Shown here in pieces: positions 1-9,738 of a DNA stretch of 42,349 nt. Source of the DNA: a virus; the IMG/VR virus record IMGVR_UViG_3300035670_000474, positions 1-42,349 of that record. One strand, given 5' to 3'. Under the pieces are notes generated by a model. That model had not been told where the DNA came from, searched no databases, and saw only the letters and a program-made list of their open reading frames with translations. How positions within the stretch are numbered: position 1 is the first letter of the stretch; every line of letters begins with the position of its first letter. Position numbers and translations under genes: made by a program.

Positions 1-109
1 GTCGATTGGGAGAAAAAGCCCCTGAGCATTTGTAACAAAAGCGCACAAAGTCGGGCGGGAATATGCGTAATTCCGCGCCTGGGCTTCGTGATTTCCCGTA
101 AGGGGGCTG
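1..109. other. Left genome end and terminase leader region
   Basis: This stretch precedes the terminase genes and holds no convincing gene. An inverted repeat with 5-bp arms GGAAT (58-62) and ATTCC (70-74) and a 7-base spacer lies inside it. A Shine-Dalgarno-like AAGGGGG at 100-106 serves the gene at 110. In cos-type phages the region just left of the small terminase gene usually carries terminase binding sites, so this is a candidate packaging or regulatory site. If the two window ends are joined, the junction reads GGGACGTCGATT and contains the palindrome GACGTC. That is compatible with a real genome end but does not prove one. Confidence 0.4.
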
Positions 110-523
110 ATGTTGGCTGGTCGTCCCACGAAATTAAGTCCTGAAGTCACCGAGCGGATCTGCTCGATGATCGTTGCGGGTAATGATAACGCAGTCGCGG
201 CGGAAGCGGCGGGGATTACCCGTATGACGTTTCATCGTTGGATTGAGCGCGGCAAAGCTGCGGAGCCTGGGGACGAGGCGTTCGTCGCGTTCTTGGAGAA
301 CGTGGAGGAGGCTCGCGCTATTGCGGAGGCCGCTCGCGTTGAGGCGATCGCGTCTTCTAAGTCGTGGCAGGCGCACGCTTGGATCTTGGAGCGTCAGTAC
401 CCGGAAAGATGGAGTAAGCCGAGTGAGCGCAACAAGGACGGCGAGGGTTCAGAGGGTGGAGGCTTCTTCGATGAACTCGCGGACCGCAGAGAACGACGGG
501 CCGGAGGGTCTTCAGGGGTTTAA
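110..523 (+). CDS. terS: Terminase small subunit
   Basis: This 137-residue protein is a probable terminase small subunit, which recognises packaging DNA and recruits the large subunit. The N-terminus opens GRPTKLSPEV, followed by a helix-turn-helix around residues 25-50 (NAVAAEAAGITRMTFHRWIE), the usual opening of this family. The rest is charged and helical, ending in a Gly/Arg-rich tail. The ATG has AAGGGGG upstream. Its 3' end overlaps the large-subunit gene by 53 bases in another frame, so the two are probably translationally coupled. Length is typical. The assignment rests on the HTH pattern and position, since small terminases diverge strongly. Confidence 0.85.
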   Translation: MLAGRPTKLSPEVTERICSMIVAGNDNAVAAEAAGITRMTFHRWIERGKAAEPGDEAFVAFLENVEEARAIAEAARVEAIASSKSWQAHAWILERQYPERWSKPSERNKDGEGSEGGGFFDELADRRERRAGGSSGV

Positions 524-1922
524 GCGCTTTTGTCAGGAGTTGACCATTGAGAACGGCAAACCGTTTGTGTTGGAGCCGTTCCAGGAGACGATGGTCAGGG
601 ATTACTTCGATGGGACTAGCGAGACGCTGATCATCGTTGGGAAGAAGAATGGGAAGTCAACGCTGCTCTCGGCGCTTGCTCTTCACCATTTGCTTGTGAC
701 GGCTAACGCGGAGTGCGTGATTGCTGCCGCTTCGCGAGATCAGGCAACGATTCTTTACAACCAAGCGGTTGGGTTTGTGACTCGTTCCCCGATGCTTCAG
801 TCATTGGTTGACGTCAAGCGCGGTTATCGCGAGATTCGGTCCCGGACCGATAACGGCAGGATCCGGGTTCTTGCCTCTGATGTTCAGACCGCCGATGGAG
901 TGATTCTGACGGCTTGCCTTGTGGACGAGCTTCACCGGCATTCAAGCGCGGAGCTTTACGGCGTCTTTCGTGACGGGTTGGGGCCGCGTGATGGCCGTAT
1001 GGTCACGATCTCGACGGCGGGCGATGATGATTCTTCGCCGCTGGGGGTGATGCGCTCTAACGCACACGCCCTGCCGGGTGCCAAGCGTGAGGGTGCTTAC
1101 ACGTACGCTCGCAGCGAGGACGGCGCGTTTGTGCTTCACGAGTGGAGCCTTACCGAAGAAGACAACCTGGACGATATGGAGGTTGTGAAGACCGCGAACC
1201 CCGCGTCCTGGCAGACCCCCGAAGCTCTCGCTCGCCGCTTTAACAGCCCGTCTATGACGAAATGGGCGTGGGCGCGGTTTGCGTGCGGTGTTTGGCTTCG
1301 CGGCGAGAGTTCCGCGATTTCCCCCGCTGAGTGGGACGGTCTTTGTGATCCGGGGGTCTCGATTCCTGCCGGGGCTGATGTTTACGTCGGTTTGGATCTT
1401 GGTTGGAAGCGGGACACAACCGCCCTGGTTCCGGTGATGTTTGAAAGCGAAGATCGCGTGTTGGTCAGCGACGCGATCGTGTTGGAGCCGCCGGAAGATG
1501 GTTTGCTCGATGATCGTTTGATCGTTGACGCGCTTGTGGAGCTTTGCGAGCGTTTTCACGTTCTCGGCGTGGTGTATGACCCGAACGCCGGGGGTCAGCA
1601 GATGGTTCAAACGTTGGAGCGCGATCACGCGATCCGGTTTGTTGAGCATTCGCAGTCGAACGCCCCGATTGCGCTTGCTGATGCTCGTTTTATGGAGGCC
1701 GTTAGACGAAAGTCGGTTGTTCACGACGGCGATCCCGTTCTTCGCGATCACGTTTTGAACGCGGTCGAAAAGCCGTTGGGTGGCGAGAAGTTCCGGTTTG
1801 ACCGGGCCAAAAAGGGTCCGCGTAAACCGATTGACGCTCTCCGGGCGCTTTCGATGGCGCATTCGGTAGCACTAGCCGCGAGCCTAGAGAGCGACAGGCC
1901 GCGTGCGCTCTATTCGTTCTAA
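471..1922 (+). CDS. terL: Terminase large subunit
   Basis: The 483-residue protein is the packaging motor ATPase and nuclease. Walker A reads GKKNGKST near residue 49, and Walker B is CLVDELH near residue 145. The C-terminal RNase H-like nuclease begins at VYVGLDLGWKRDTT (about residue 305), with a second acidic position in VVYDPNAGG. The open frame extends upstream to 243, but the ATG at 471 has GGAGG nine bases before it and gives the family's usual length. The upstream part is only the shadow of the small-subunit gene. It acts at the portal vertex during DNA packaging. Confidence 0.95.
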   Translation: MNSRTAENDGPEGLQGFKRFCQELTIENGKPFVLEPFQETMVRDYFDGTSETLIIVGKKNGKSTLLSALALHHLLVTANAECVIAAASRDQATILYNQAVGFVTRSPMLQSLVDVKRGYREIRSRTDNGRIRVLASDVQTADGVILTACLVDELHRHSSAELYGVFRDGLGPRDGRMVTISTAGDDDSSPLGVMRSNAHALPGAKREGAYTYARSEDGAFVLHEWSLTEEDNLDDMEVVKTANPASWQTPEALARRFNSPSMTKWAWARFACGVWLRGESSAISPAEWDGLCDPGVSIPAGADVYVGLDLGWKRDTTALVPVMFESEDRVLVSDAIVLEPPEDGLLDDRLIVDALVELCERFHVLGVVYDPNAGGQQMVQTLERDHAIRFVEHSQSNAPIALADARFMEAVRRKSVVHDGDPVLRDHVLNAVEKPLGGEKFRFDRAKKGPRKPIDALRALSMAHSVALAASLESDRPRALYSF

Positions 1923-1939
1923 CTCTTTCGAGGTTTCCT

Positions 1940-3463
1940 TTGAGTGTTTGGTCTGAAGAAGAACTGATCTTGCCGCCGAAGGCTCACGATCTGGACGCTT
2001 ACACCCCGGATTGGTGGCTTCAGCGGTTGGAGAGGCGTCTTGCGTATCGCCGCCCCGTTGTCGAGCTTTACAGCGACTACTACGAGGGCCGGTTCGAGCT
2101 TGCGTTCGCGACTTCTAAGTTCAGGGAAACGTTCGCGTCGATGCTCGCTGCGGTCTCTGATAACTGGCTTCCCCTGGTTATCAACGCGCCGATTGAGCGC
2201 CTAGTTGTTCAGGGTTTCCGGCTTGGTGAGTCTGATCAGCTAGAAGCTGATGCTGACGCTTGGAGGCTTTGGCAGCAATCGAACCTTGATCTCGATAGTC
2301 AAGTTCTTTTCACCGAAGCGTCGAAGATCGGTGAGGCGTACATAATGGTTTGGTGGGGCGAGGACGCTCCCGGTGTTTCCGGCCCGATGGTTTCGCGTCG
2401 TTCGGGGCCGCGTGCGGAGATCACGGTTGAACACCCCGCCCAGGTAATCGTTGAGCGCAAGGCCGGTAGCCGCGACACTATTTCCGCTGCCCTGAAGAAA
2501 TGGGTTGGTGAAGACGGCACTCTTTACGCAACGCTTTTCTTGCCGGACGCGATTTACCGCTATGAGCGCCTTCGTGCCTCCGGGTCTAAGTGGACTGCTC
2601 GCAGCGGCTCCCCGGCGATAGAGAACAATCCTTTGGGTGTTGTGCCGGTGATTCCGGTTGTCAACAACCCGGCGATGCTGCCGAGCTACCCGCCGGGAAG
2701 TCTTCTCGCTTCGCCGCATAATCTCCCCGAAGCTTCTATTGGCCTGGGACGCTCTGATCTGGCCGATGTGATCAGCACTCAGGATCAGATCAACAAGCTT
2801 CTTTGTGACCTGATGGTTGCGTCGGAGGTCAGCGCGTTTCGTCAGCGTTGGGCGACCGGCTTGGAGATCCCGTTTGACGAAGTTACGGGCGAGCCTATTC
2901 AGCCGTTCGAACACGCCGTTAACCGGCTTTGGGTAAGCCCTGACGTTGACACCAAGTTTGGCGAGTTTGCCGCGAACGATCTTTCGAATTACACGCGGGC
3001 GATTGAGTCGCGCATTCAGTCCCTTGCGGCCCGTACGCGCACCCCGCCGCATTACCTTCTTGGTTCGATCGTCAATGCTTCCGGTGATGCCCTGAAGGCC
3101 GCTGAGTCGGGTCTTGCGAACCGCGTCAGAGACAAACAGCGCAGCTACGGCGAGGCAATCGAACAGGCTATGCGGCTTGCTTTCGCGGTTGAGGGTGATT
3201 TTGAGAAGGCGAACTCTCCGATGGCTGAAGTTGAGTGGAAGAACCCGGAGACGCGCTCTGAGAGCGAGTACGTCGATTCGCTGGTTAAGAAGCTCGCGTT
3301 TGGGGTGCCGCAGGAACAGCTTTGGGCTGACGCTGGGTACTCGCCGCAGGAGATCAGCCGGTTTAAGTCGATGCTGCGTGAGCAGGCGCTTGAAATGGGC
3401 TTGTTTGATACCGGTCAGGGTCTCCCTCTCGATGTAACGCAGCCTGACGATGCCGGTCAATGA
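1940..3463 (+). CDS. Portal protein (SPP1 gp6-like)
   Basis: The 507-residue protein fits the phage portal family (gp6 type), the dodecameric ring through which DNA enters and leaves the head. Support comes from length, position directly after the large terminase, and recognisable features: WWLQRLERRL near the N-terminus, a central NNPLGVVPVIPVVN segment, and SRIQSLAARTRTPPHYLLG followed by SGDALKAAESGL, typical of portal crown/stem regions. The start is TTG at 1940 with CGAGG upstream. The C-terminus overlaps the next gene by 14 bases. Confidence 0.93.
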   Translation: MSVWSEEELILPPKAHDLDAYTPDWWLQRLERRLAYRRPVVELYSDYYEGRFELAFATSKFRETFASMLAAVSDNWLPLVINAPIERLVVQGFRLGESDQLEADADAWRLWQQSNLDLDSQVLFTEASKIGEAYIMVWWGEDAPGVSGPMVSRRSGPRAEITVEHPAQVIVERKAGSRDTISAALKKWVGEDGTLYATLFLPDAIYRYERLRASGSKWTARSGSPAIENNPLGVVPVIPVVNNPAMLPSYPPGSLLASPHNLPEASIGLGRSDLADVISTQDQINKLLCDLMVASEVSAFRQRWATGLEIPFDEVTGEPIQPFEHAVNRLWVSPDVDTKFGEFAANDLSNYTRAIESRIQSLAARTRTPPHYLLGSIVNASGDALKAAESGLANRVRDKQRSYGEAIEQAMRLAFAVEGDFEKANSPMAEVEWKNPETRSESEYVDSLVKKLAFGVPQEQLWADAGYSPQEISRFKSMLREQALEMGLFDTGQGLPLDVTQPDDAGQ

Positions 3464-4292
3464 GTCTTCGCTTTTCATAACTGATCAGTACCGCGACAGG
3501 GCAGGGCTGATTAGCGAGGAAGGCGGGGCGCAGATCGAGTCGGGCTTTGAAGAGCTTGTTTCCTGGACGGATATTGACGGCGGCTTTGACCGGTTCGCGA
3601 TTTTTGCTGCCGCTTCGATTGGTGGGTTCCAGGCCCAGCAAACGATTCTTGCTGACTCGTATCTCGCGTCGTACGTCACAAACGAGTTGGGGACTAGGGT
3701 TGCGCCGCAGGGGATCAGTACCGCGAACTATTCGCTGACTGATCAGTTCGGACGGTCGATTAGAAGGGCGCTTGAACCGGCGGTTTACACGTTCAAGCTG
3801 GGGATCTTGAAGAACGTCGCGGTTCCGATTGCTCAGAAGCTTGGTTCGGCTAGGGCGCGTCGGATCGCTACGACGATGATCGCGCACTCCGGACGCGAGG
3901 CGATGAAAGACCTGATGGTTGCCTCCCCCTATATCGAGGGTTGGATCAGGGTTCCTCGCGCTTCAGCTTGCGGGGCTTGCCTTGCGTTGTCAGATGGCCG
4001 CGTTCACGAGCCGGAAGAGGCGTTCCGGGGCCACCCTAACTGCCATTGTGTCCAAGAGCCGGTTCTTGTTGGTGATCGCGGCTCGATCAGTCGCCCGACC
4101 GGAAAAGAAATCTTCGATCAGAAGACAAAAGCGGAGCAGGACGCGCTTTTTGAGGGTCGCGGCGGGGAACGCAAAGCTGACCTGATTCGTGGCGGCCTTC
4201 CGCTTTCGGAGCTTGTCAACGAACTTCCTATGAAGCTTGGTGGCGCTCCGATGGTCAGCGAAAAGCCTTTGACGGATCTCATTTCGTCTTAA
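3450..4292 (+). CDS. MuF-like head morphogenesis protein
   Basis: This 280-residue protein matches the MuF-type minor capsid family encoded after the portal. The C-terminal half carries the hallmark cysteine/histidine pattern: ACGACLALSDGRV followed by GHPNCHC around residues 170-195, preceded by helices rich in Ala and Arg. MuF proteins are internal head proteins that assist assembly and sometimes carry effector domains. No extra toxin-like domain is seen after the MuF motif, only about 80 mostly polar residues. Start overlaps the portal gene by 14 bases. Confidence 0.85.
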   Translation: MPVNESSLFITDQYRDRAGLISEEGGAQIESGFEELVSWTDIDGGFDRFAIFAAASIGGFQAQQTILADSYLASYVTNELGTRVAPQGISTANYSLTDQFGRSIRRALEPAVYTFKLGILKNVAVPIAQKLGSARARRIATTMIAHSGREAMKDLMVASPYIEGWIRVPRASACGACLALSDGRVHEPEEAFRGHPNCHCVQEPVLVGDRGSISRPTGKEIFDQKTKAEQDALFEGRGGERKADLIRGGLPLSELVNELPMKLGGAPMVSEKPLTDLISS

Positions 4293-4351
4293 CGCAAACG
4301 TTCGGCGTTTAACGAGCGGTTATCACGCCCCCTGGGGTGGAAAGGGTACGT

Positions 4352-4924
4352 ATGGAAGAGAATACGGAGCAGGTTCAGGAAGCCGTCAGCGAGGAGACGG
4401 CCCCGGAGTCGAAGGTCTATATGACTCAGGAAGAGGTCGATCGGGTTGTGGCGCAGAGGCTCGCTCGTGACCGTAAGGAAGTAGAGCAGAAGCTTTCCGC
4501 TTTTGATGAAATGAAAGCGAAGGCCGAGCAGTTCGATGAACTTCAGGCCGAGCAGAAAACAGAGCTTGAAAAGCTGATTGAGCGCGCCGAGAAGGCCGAG
4601 CGTGAGCGCGAGGAGATCGCGAAGCGTGCTGATCAGCAGGCGATCAGAAGCGCTCTGGTTGCGGAGGCGTCTCGTCAGGGGGCGATTGACCCCGACGACG
4701 TTGTTGCGCTTCTTGCGTCTGAGAGTTTTACGATCGACCCGGAGACCGGGAAGGTTGAGGACGCAGACGAGCGAGTGAAAGCGCTTGTGGAGAGCAAGCC
4801 GCACCTGTTCGGTTCGCGGACTCCGCAACCGGCGGATCAGGGCGTTAGGGCGACTGCTCCGAACGAGTCGCTGGATCCCGCCGCCGAGCTTGGAGCGAAG
4901 ATTCTCAAAGCCGCCCGTAAGTAG
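4352..4924 (+). CDS. Capsid scaffold protein (Gp20/DUF4355-like)
   Basis: The 190-residue protein is highly charged, almost wholly helical and Glu/Lys-rich. YMTQEEVDRVVAQRLARDR (about residues 27-45) is the characteristic start of Gp20/DUF4355 scaffolds, followed by a coiled coil to about residue 100. Scaffolds guide capsid shell assembly and are then expelled or degraded. A GTG at 4337 is possible, but the ATG at 4352 with GGAAAGG upstream is preferred. Its position before the capsid gene is normal, although here two enzyme genes intervene. Confidence 0.85.
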   Translation: MEENTEQVQEAVSEETAPESKVYMTQEEVDRVVAQRLARDRKEVEQKLSAFDEMKAKAEQFDELQAEQKTELEKLIERAEKAEREREEIAKRADQQAIRSALVAEASRQGAIDPDDVVALLASESFTIDPETGKVEDADERVKALVESKPHLFGSRTPQPADQGVRATAPNESLDPAAELGAKILKAARK

Positions 4925-5916
4925 TGCGCGTTCTTGTCCTGGGCGCTGGGGGACCGGCTGGGATCAACTTCACGCGAGCGATCTACGAAATGGGTCACGA
5001 AACCGTTGCGGTTGACGTTGACCCGGTAGCTATTCAGGTAGCTAGGGGCAGGTTTCGCGAGCTTGTGGACCCGGATCGTCCGGTTGAGGTCTTGAATGAT
5101 CTGATCGACCGGTACGACGTTGGGTTTGTTCACGCGCAGCCCGACCCGGAGGTTCAGTACCTCTCCCGTCACGCGCACGAGTTGAACGCGCCGACAATGC
5201 TCCCGGATCGGGCCGCGTTGTTTGTGGCGCAGGACAAGTATCGAACCGCGATTGTTGCTGGGACTGACGCGCCGGAGACAAGGCTTGTCTCGGAAGATCA
5301 GCCGATTGGTGAGGTCATAGACGAGTTGGGCGGCGATTGTTGGCTTCGGTTGCGGTCAGGGGCGGGTTCCTCTGGCGCGCTTCCCGTTTCTGATGCTGGG
5401 ATCGCTCAGGCGTGGATTGACCACCATCGAGACCGGTTCGGAATTGAGCCGGAGGAGTGGGTTATCAGCGAGCGCCTGCCCGGTAAGGACTTGTCTTACA
5501 CGGGTGTTTGGCGCGACGGGAAACTGCTCGCGTTTGGAATGAAGGAGCGTTTGCGGCTTCACGGCGCTTCTCGTAACCCTGCGAGGGTCGCTTCGACTGC
5601 GAATCTTCAGGTAACGGTTGACCGGCTCGATGTTCGCAACGTTGTTTACCGGGTCGTTGAGGCTTTGCCTGGAAGCGCTAACGGCGTGCTGATGTTCGAT
5701 CTGCGCGAGGACCGCAACGGCGTTCCGAAGCTAACGGAGATCAACGCTGGCCGGTTTGGGACCACGAGTTATCACTTTGCGAGTACCGGCGTGAATCTTC
5801 CTGCGGTGCTAGTTGAGGCGGCTCGTGGGGAGCCTATGAGCGGGCCGCGAGTTGTGCCGAGTGATGTTGCTTGGTATCGCGAACTTGATTCGGGTTCACA
5901 AGTCGTTTCGCTATGA
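4924..5916 (+). CDS. ATP-grasp domain enzyme
   Basis: The 330-residue protein resembles the carbamoyl-phosphate-synthase-like branch of the ATP-grasp superfamily. It opens with a Rossmann-type strand and glycine loop (VLVLGAGGPAG, residues 3-13). A preATP-grasp region and a glycine-rich loop (LRSGAGSSGALPVSD, about 143-157) follow. The metal-binding end is FDLREDRNGVPKLTEINAGR (about 255-274), where the final Glu and Asn are the usual metal ligands. Such enzymes ligate a carboxylate to an amine or thiol using ATP, through an acyl phosphate. The substrate is unknown. The GTG overlaps the scaffold stop by one base, and the gene overlaps the following GT gene by four, so it belongs to the head operon. 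It is not a standard morphogenesis gene. Confidence 0.8.
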   Translation: MRVLVLGAGGPAGINFTRAIYEMGHETVAVDVDPVAIQVARGRFRELVDPDRPVEVLNDLIDRYDVGFVHAQPDPEVQYLSRHAHELNAPTMLPDRAALFVAQDKYRTAIVAGTDAPETRLVSEDQPIGEVIDELGGDCWLRLRSGAGSSGALPVSDAGIAQAWIDHHRDRFGIEPEEWVISERLPGKDLSYTGVWRDGKLLAFGMKERLRLHGASRNPARVASTANLQVTVDRLDVRNVVYRVVEALPGSANGVLMFDLREDRNGVPKLTEINAGRFGTTSYHFASTGVNLPAVLVEAARGEPMSGPRVVPSDVAWYRELDSGSQVVSL

Positions 5917-6647
5917 GGATTGTCGCCTTGCTCTCCTTTTACGACGAGGCAGACGAAATGCTCAGGGAGTCGATCGGCAGTCTTCAGGGGTTCGCTGACG
6001 CGCTCGTGGCGGTCGATGGTGCCTACAAGCTTTATCCCGGCGGCAAGCCCTCTAGCGGTGAGCGCAGTCACGACGTTATTCGCGACGTCTGTCAGGAAAT
6101 TGGGATTGAACTCAACCTTTACGTTCCGGAAACCGTTTGGGTTGGTGGGGAGGTTGAGAAGCGCGAGAAGATGTTTCGCTACGGCGAACGGCTCGCGTCC
6201 AACAAGGCGGGGGATTGGTTTTTCATTTTGGACGGTGACTTTGTTATTACCGACCATTTGGGCGCGAGAGACGCCCTGAAGGACGTTCGCGAAAGCGTCG
6301 CGTGCGTCACGCTGGACAATACGACGGGTATCAGCCTTCACCCGCTGCTATTTCGCGCCTACAGGGGCATTGAGGTTGGTCCGGCGCACCACCATTGGAA
6401 ACTTCGCGACGGGCGTTGGCTTTGGCACCCGCTACACGGAATGCCTAAAGCTGACCTTAGTCAGAAGATCATCGTTGAACACCGTCAGAAGGACCGGCCC
6501 CAGGGTCGGGCTGACGCTGCTCTCGCGTATTACGCGACCCGTGACCGGGCGGGAATCGAAGAACCGGGTCCACGTTCTCTCAGTAGGAAAGAGCGGCTGA
6601 ACAAACGCCGGGAACGGCGGCTACGAGCGCAAAAACGCTCAATTTAG
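5913..6647 (+). CDS. Family-2-like glycosyltransferase
   Basis: This 244-residue protein has a GT-A glycosyltransferase layout. The N-terminus MRIVALLSFYDEADEML resembles the family-2 opening (strand plus nucleotide-binding acidic residues), ALVAVDGAY follows, and FFILDGDFVI (about residues 107-116) supplies a DxD-type metal/nucleotide-sugar motif. A His-rich segment (AHHHWKLRDGRWLWHPLHG) follows near residue 155. The C-terminal 40 residues are strongly basic. It probably transfers a sugar from an activated donor to an unknown acceptor. Translation is coupled to the ATP-grasp gene through an ATGA overlap, and the capsid gene comes next. Confidence 0.75.
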   Translation: MRIVALLSFYDEADEMLRESIGSLQGFADALVAVDGAYKLYPGGKPSSGERSHDVIRDVCQEIGIELNLYVPETVWVGGEVEKREKMFRYGERLASNKAGDWFFILDGDFVITDHLGARDALKDVRESVACVTLDNTTGISLHPLLFRAYRGIEVGPAHHHWKLRDGRWLWHPLHGMPKADLSQKIIVEHRQKDRPQGRADAALAYYATRDRAGIEEPGPRSLSRKERLNKRRERRLRAQKRSI

Positions 6648-6681
6648 TTAACCGAAAACTGCTAAGGAGCAGATATTACCT

Positions 6682-7599
6682 ATGGCTAATCAGATCCCCT
6701 TCGCTGAAGGGACCGATGCCGCAGGCGGAATCCTCGTACCGGAAGAGTACGGGGCGACCCTCATTGACGGTCTTCGTCGTGAGTCCGCCGTCGCGTCTCT
6801 GGCGCGTGTTGAGCGGATCGGCTCAAATCAGCGTGTTTACTCGGTCTACTCTGGCCGCCCCGAAGTCGATTTTGTCGATGAAGCGGCAGAGAAGCCCGTT
6901 ACCGGCGCGGAGTTTGGCTCCCTGACGATTAACGTCAAGAAGCTGGCCGCGATTGTTCTCTACACGCAGGAGCTTCTAGAGGACGCTCAAGACGACCCGC
7001 GTCGTCTCGTTACCCCCGACGTTGTTGGCGCTTTTGCTGACAAGCTCGACGCTCATATGCTCGGATATGCCAACGGTACGGCGATCACCGGCAACTTTGA
7101 CGACGAGATCACCGATACGACCGCTGCTAACGAGCTTGGTTCGACCGGTGACGCCTTTGCTAAGGCCGTCTCGGAGTCGATGGAGGACGTCGAAGCGGGC
7201 GGCTACACGCCGAACGCGATCGTCGCCGCTTCGGACGTTCGCGCTCACCTGCGCGACGCCCGGAACACGGTTGAGACCGCTACGCCGGTCTATACCGCTG
7301 GGTTTAATCGCGAGCCGGACACTCTGTACGGTCTGCCGATTAATTACTCGTCTAACCTGGACGGGTTCCCGGCTGGCGCTGGCAAGGTTGCCGGTGTTGT
7401 TGGTGATTGGTCTCAGGCCGTGATCGCTATCCGTAGCGATATTACGGTGAAGACCTCAGATCAGGCTACCGTCTCGGTGGGTGGGACGCCTATAAATCTG
7501 TGGCAGACCAACCAGCTAGCGGTGCTTTGGGAGATGAGGGTCGGCTTCGCCGTCCACGATCTCAACAACGCGTTCGCGAAGATCACTAACGCTTCGTAA
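6682..7599 (+). CDS. Major capsid protein (HK97 fold)
   Basis: The 305-residue protein matches HK97-fold capsid subunits without a long N-terminal delta domain. It shows AGGILVPEEYGATLIDGLR (residues 14-32), the EFGSLTINVKKLAAIVLYTQELLED spine-helix/P-domain region (about 77-100), and a late DLNNAFAKI end. It forms the icosahedral shell. The strong AAGGAG at 6664-6669 upstream of the ATG fits high expression. A preceding scaffold and absence of a delta domain agree with a separately encoded scaffold. Downstream lies the structured 7600-7725 spacer. Confidence 0.93.
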   Translation: MANQIPFAEGTDAAGGILVPEEYGATLIDGLRRESAVASLARVERIGSNQRVYSVYSGRPEVDFVDEAAEKPVTGAEFGSLTINVKKLAAIVLYTQELLEDAQDDPRRLVTPDVVGAFADKLDAHMLGYANGTAITGNFDDEITDTTAANELGSTGDAFAKAVSESMEDVEAGGYTPNAIVAASDVRAHLRDARNTVETATPVYTAGFNREPDTLYGLPINYSSNLDGFPAGAGKVAGVVGDWSQAVIAIRSDITVKTSDQATVSVGGTPINLWQTNQLAVLWEMRVGFAVHDLNNAFAKITNAS

Positions 7600-7609
7600 G
7601 CACGTTTCA

Positions 7610-7676
7610 GCGACGCCCTGGCGAGTCCCCTTGTTGGGACTCCGGGTTTGGCGGGGTTCGATTCCCCGCCGTCGCC
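7610..7676 (+). ncRNA. tRNA-like three-way-junction RNA fold
   Basis: An outer stem GCGACG (7610-7615) / CGTCGC (7670-7675) encloses two perfect hairpins. The first is GAGTCCC-CTTGTT-GGGACTC (7623-7642), extendable by CCTG/CGGG. The second is GGCGGGG-TTCGATT-CCCCGCC (7650-7670), overlapping the outer stem by one base. The second is a canonical tRNA T-arm sequence (GGTTCGATTCC). No separate D-arm is present, so an ordinary elongator tRNA is unlikely. It may be a tRNA-like processing element, a barrier between capsid and fibre expression, or a relic of a host tRNA 3' end. The base pairing is directly visible; the function is inference. Confidence 0.5.
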
Positions 7677-7725
7677 TTCGCAGTACCCCTCCCTTCTCGT
7701 CCCCCTTCTTCGTTGAGGTAATTAG

Positions 7726-9411
<1,686 letters not shown>

Positions 9412-9414
9412 GAA

Positions 9415-9738
9415 ATGGCTGAGACGTTCAAGAAGCTGGCGCAGGCTCAGGCCGGTACGTCAGCGGCAACGCTCTATACGTCGCCTGCGACTGCGGGCAA
9501 TTCAACGATTATCAAGAGTATTCGTATTGTGAATACGGATACTTCGGCGCGTTGGGTGAAGCTCTATCAGGCCGGGACCGCTGACAGCAATCTGATTCTG
9601 CCGCAGACGACAATTCCTGCTGGGGGTTGGGCTGAGTTCAACGGGTCTATCGTTATGAGCAATAACGAGACTCTTTCCAGTCAGGCTGAGGTTGCGTCGA
9701 AGGTAACGATCACGGTTTCCGGGGTTGAGATTACCTGA
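9415..9738 (+). CDS. Small beta-rich head/fibre protein
   Basis: The 107-residue protein is Ser/Thr-rich and predicted mostly beta. A central strand series reads TIIKSIRIVNTDTSARWVKL, followed by LPQTTIPAGGWAEFNG, the style of small phage capsid-decoration or fibre-associated beta sandwiches. No catalytic motif is seen. ATG follows the collagen-like gene by three bases, and the stop shares a base with the next ATG. A virion structural role is inferred from location between fibre genes. Confidence 0.6.
   Translation: MAETFKKLAQAQAGTSAATLYTSPATAGNSTIIKSIRIVNTDTSARWVKLYQAGTADSNLILPQTTIPAGGWAEFNGSIVMSNNETLSSQAEVASKVTITVSGVEIT

Noticed and set aside
942-1862. Long leftward open frame across terminase.
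   Set aside because: It is the antisense shadow of a well-supported large terminase gene and shows no independent motif.
4296-4310. AAACG-TTCGG-CGTTT hairpin after the MuF gene.
   Set aside because: There is no T-run after it and the late operon must continue, so a terminator call is not supported.
7610-7676. An ordinary decoding tRNA.
   Set aside because: The T-arm is convincing but the normal D-arm and anticodon geometry are missing; only a tRNA-like fold is reported.
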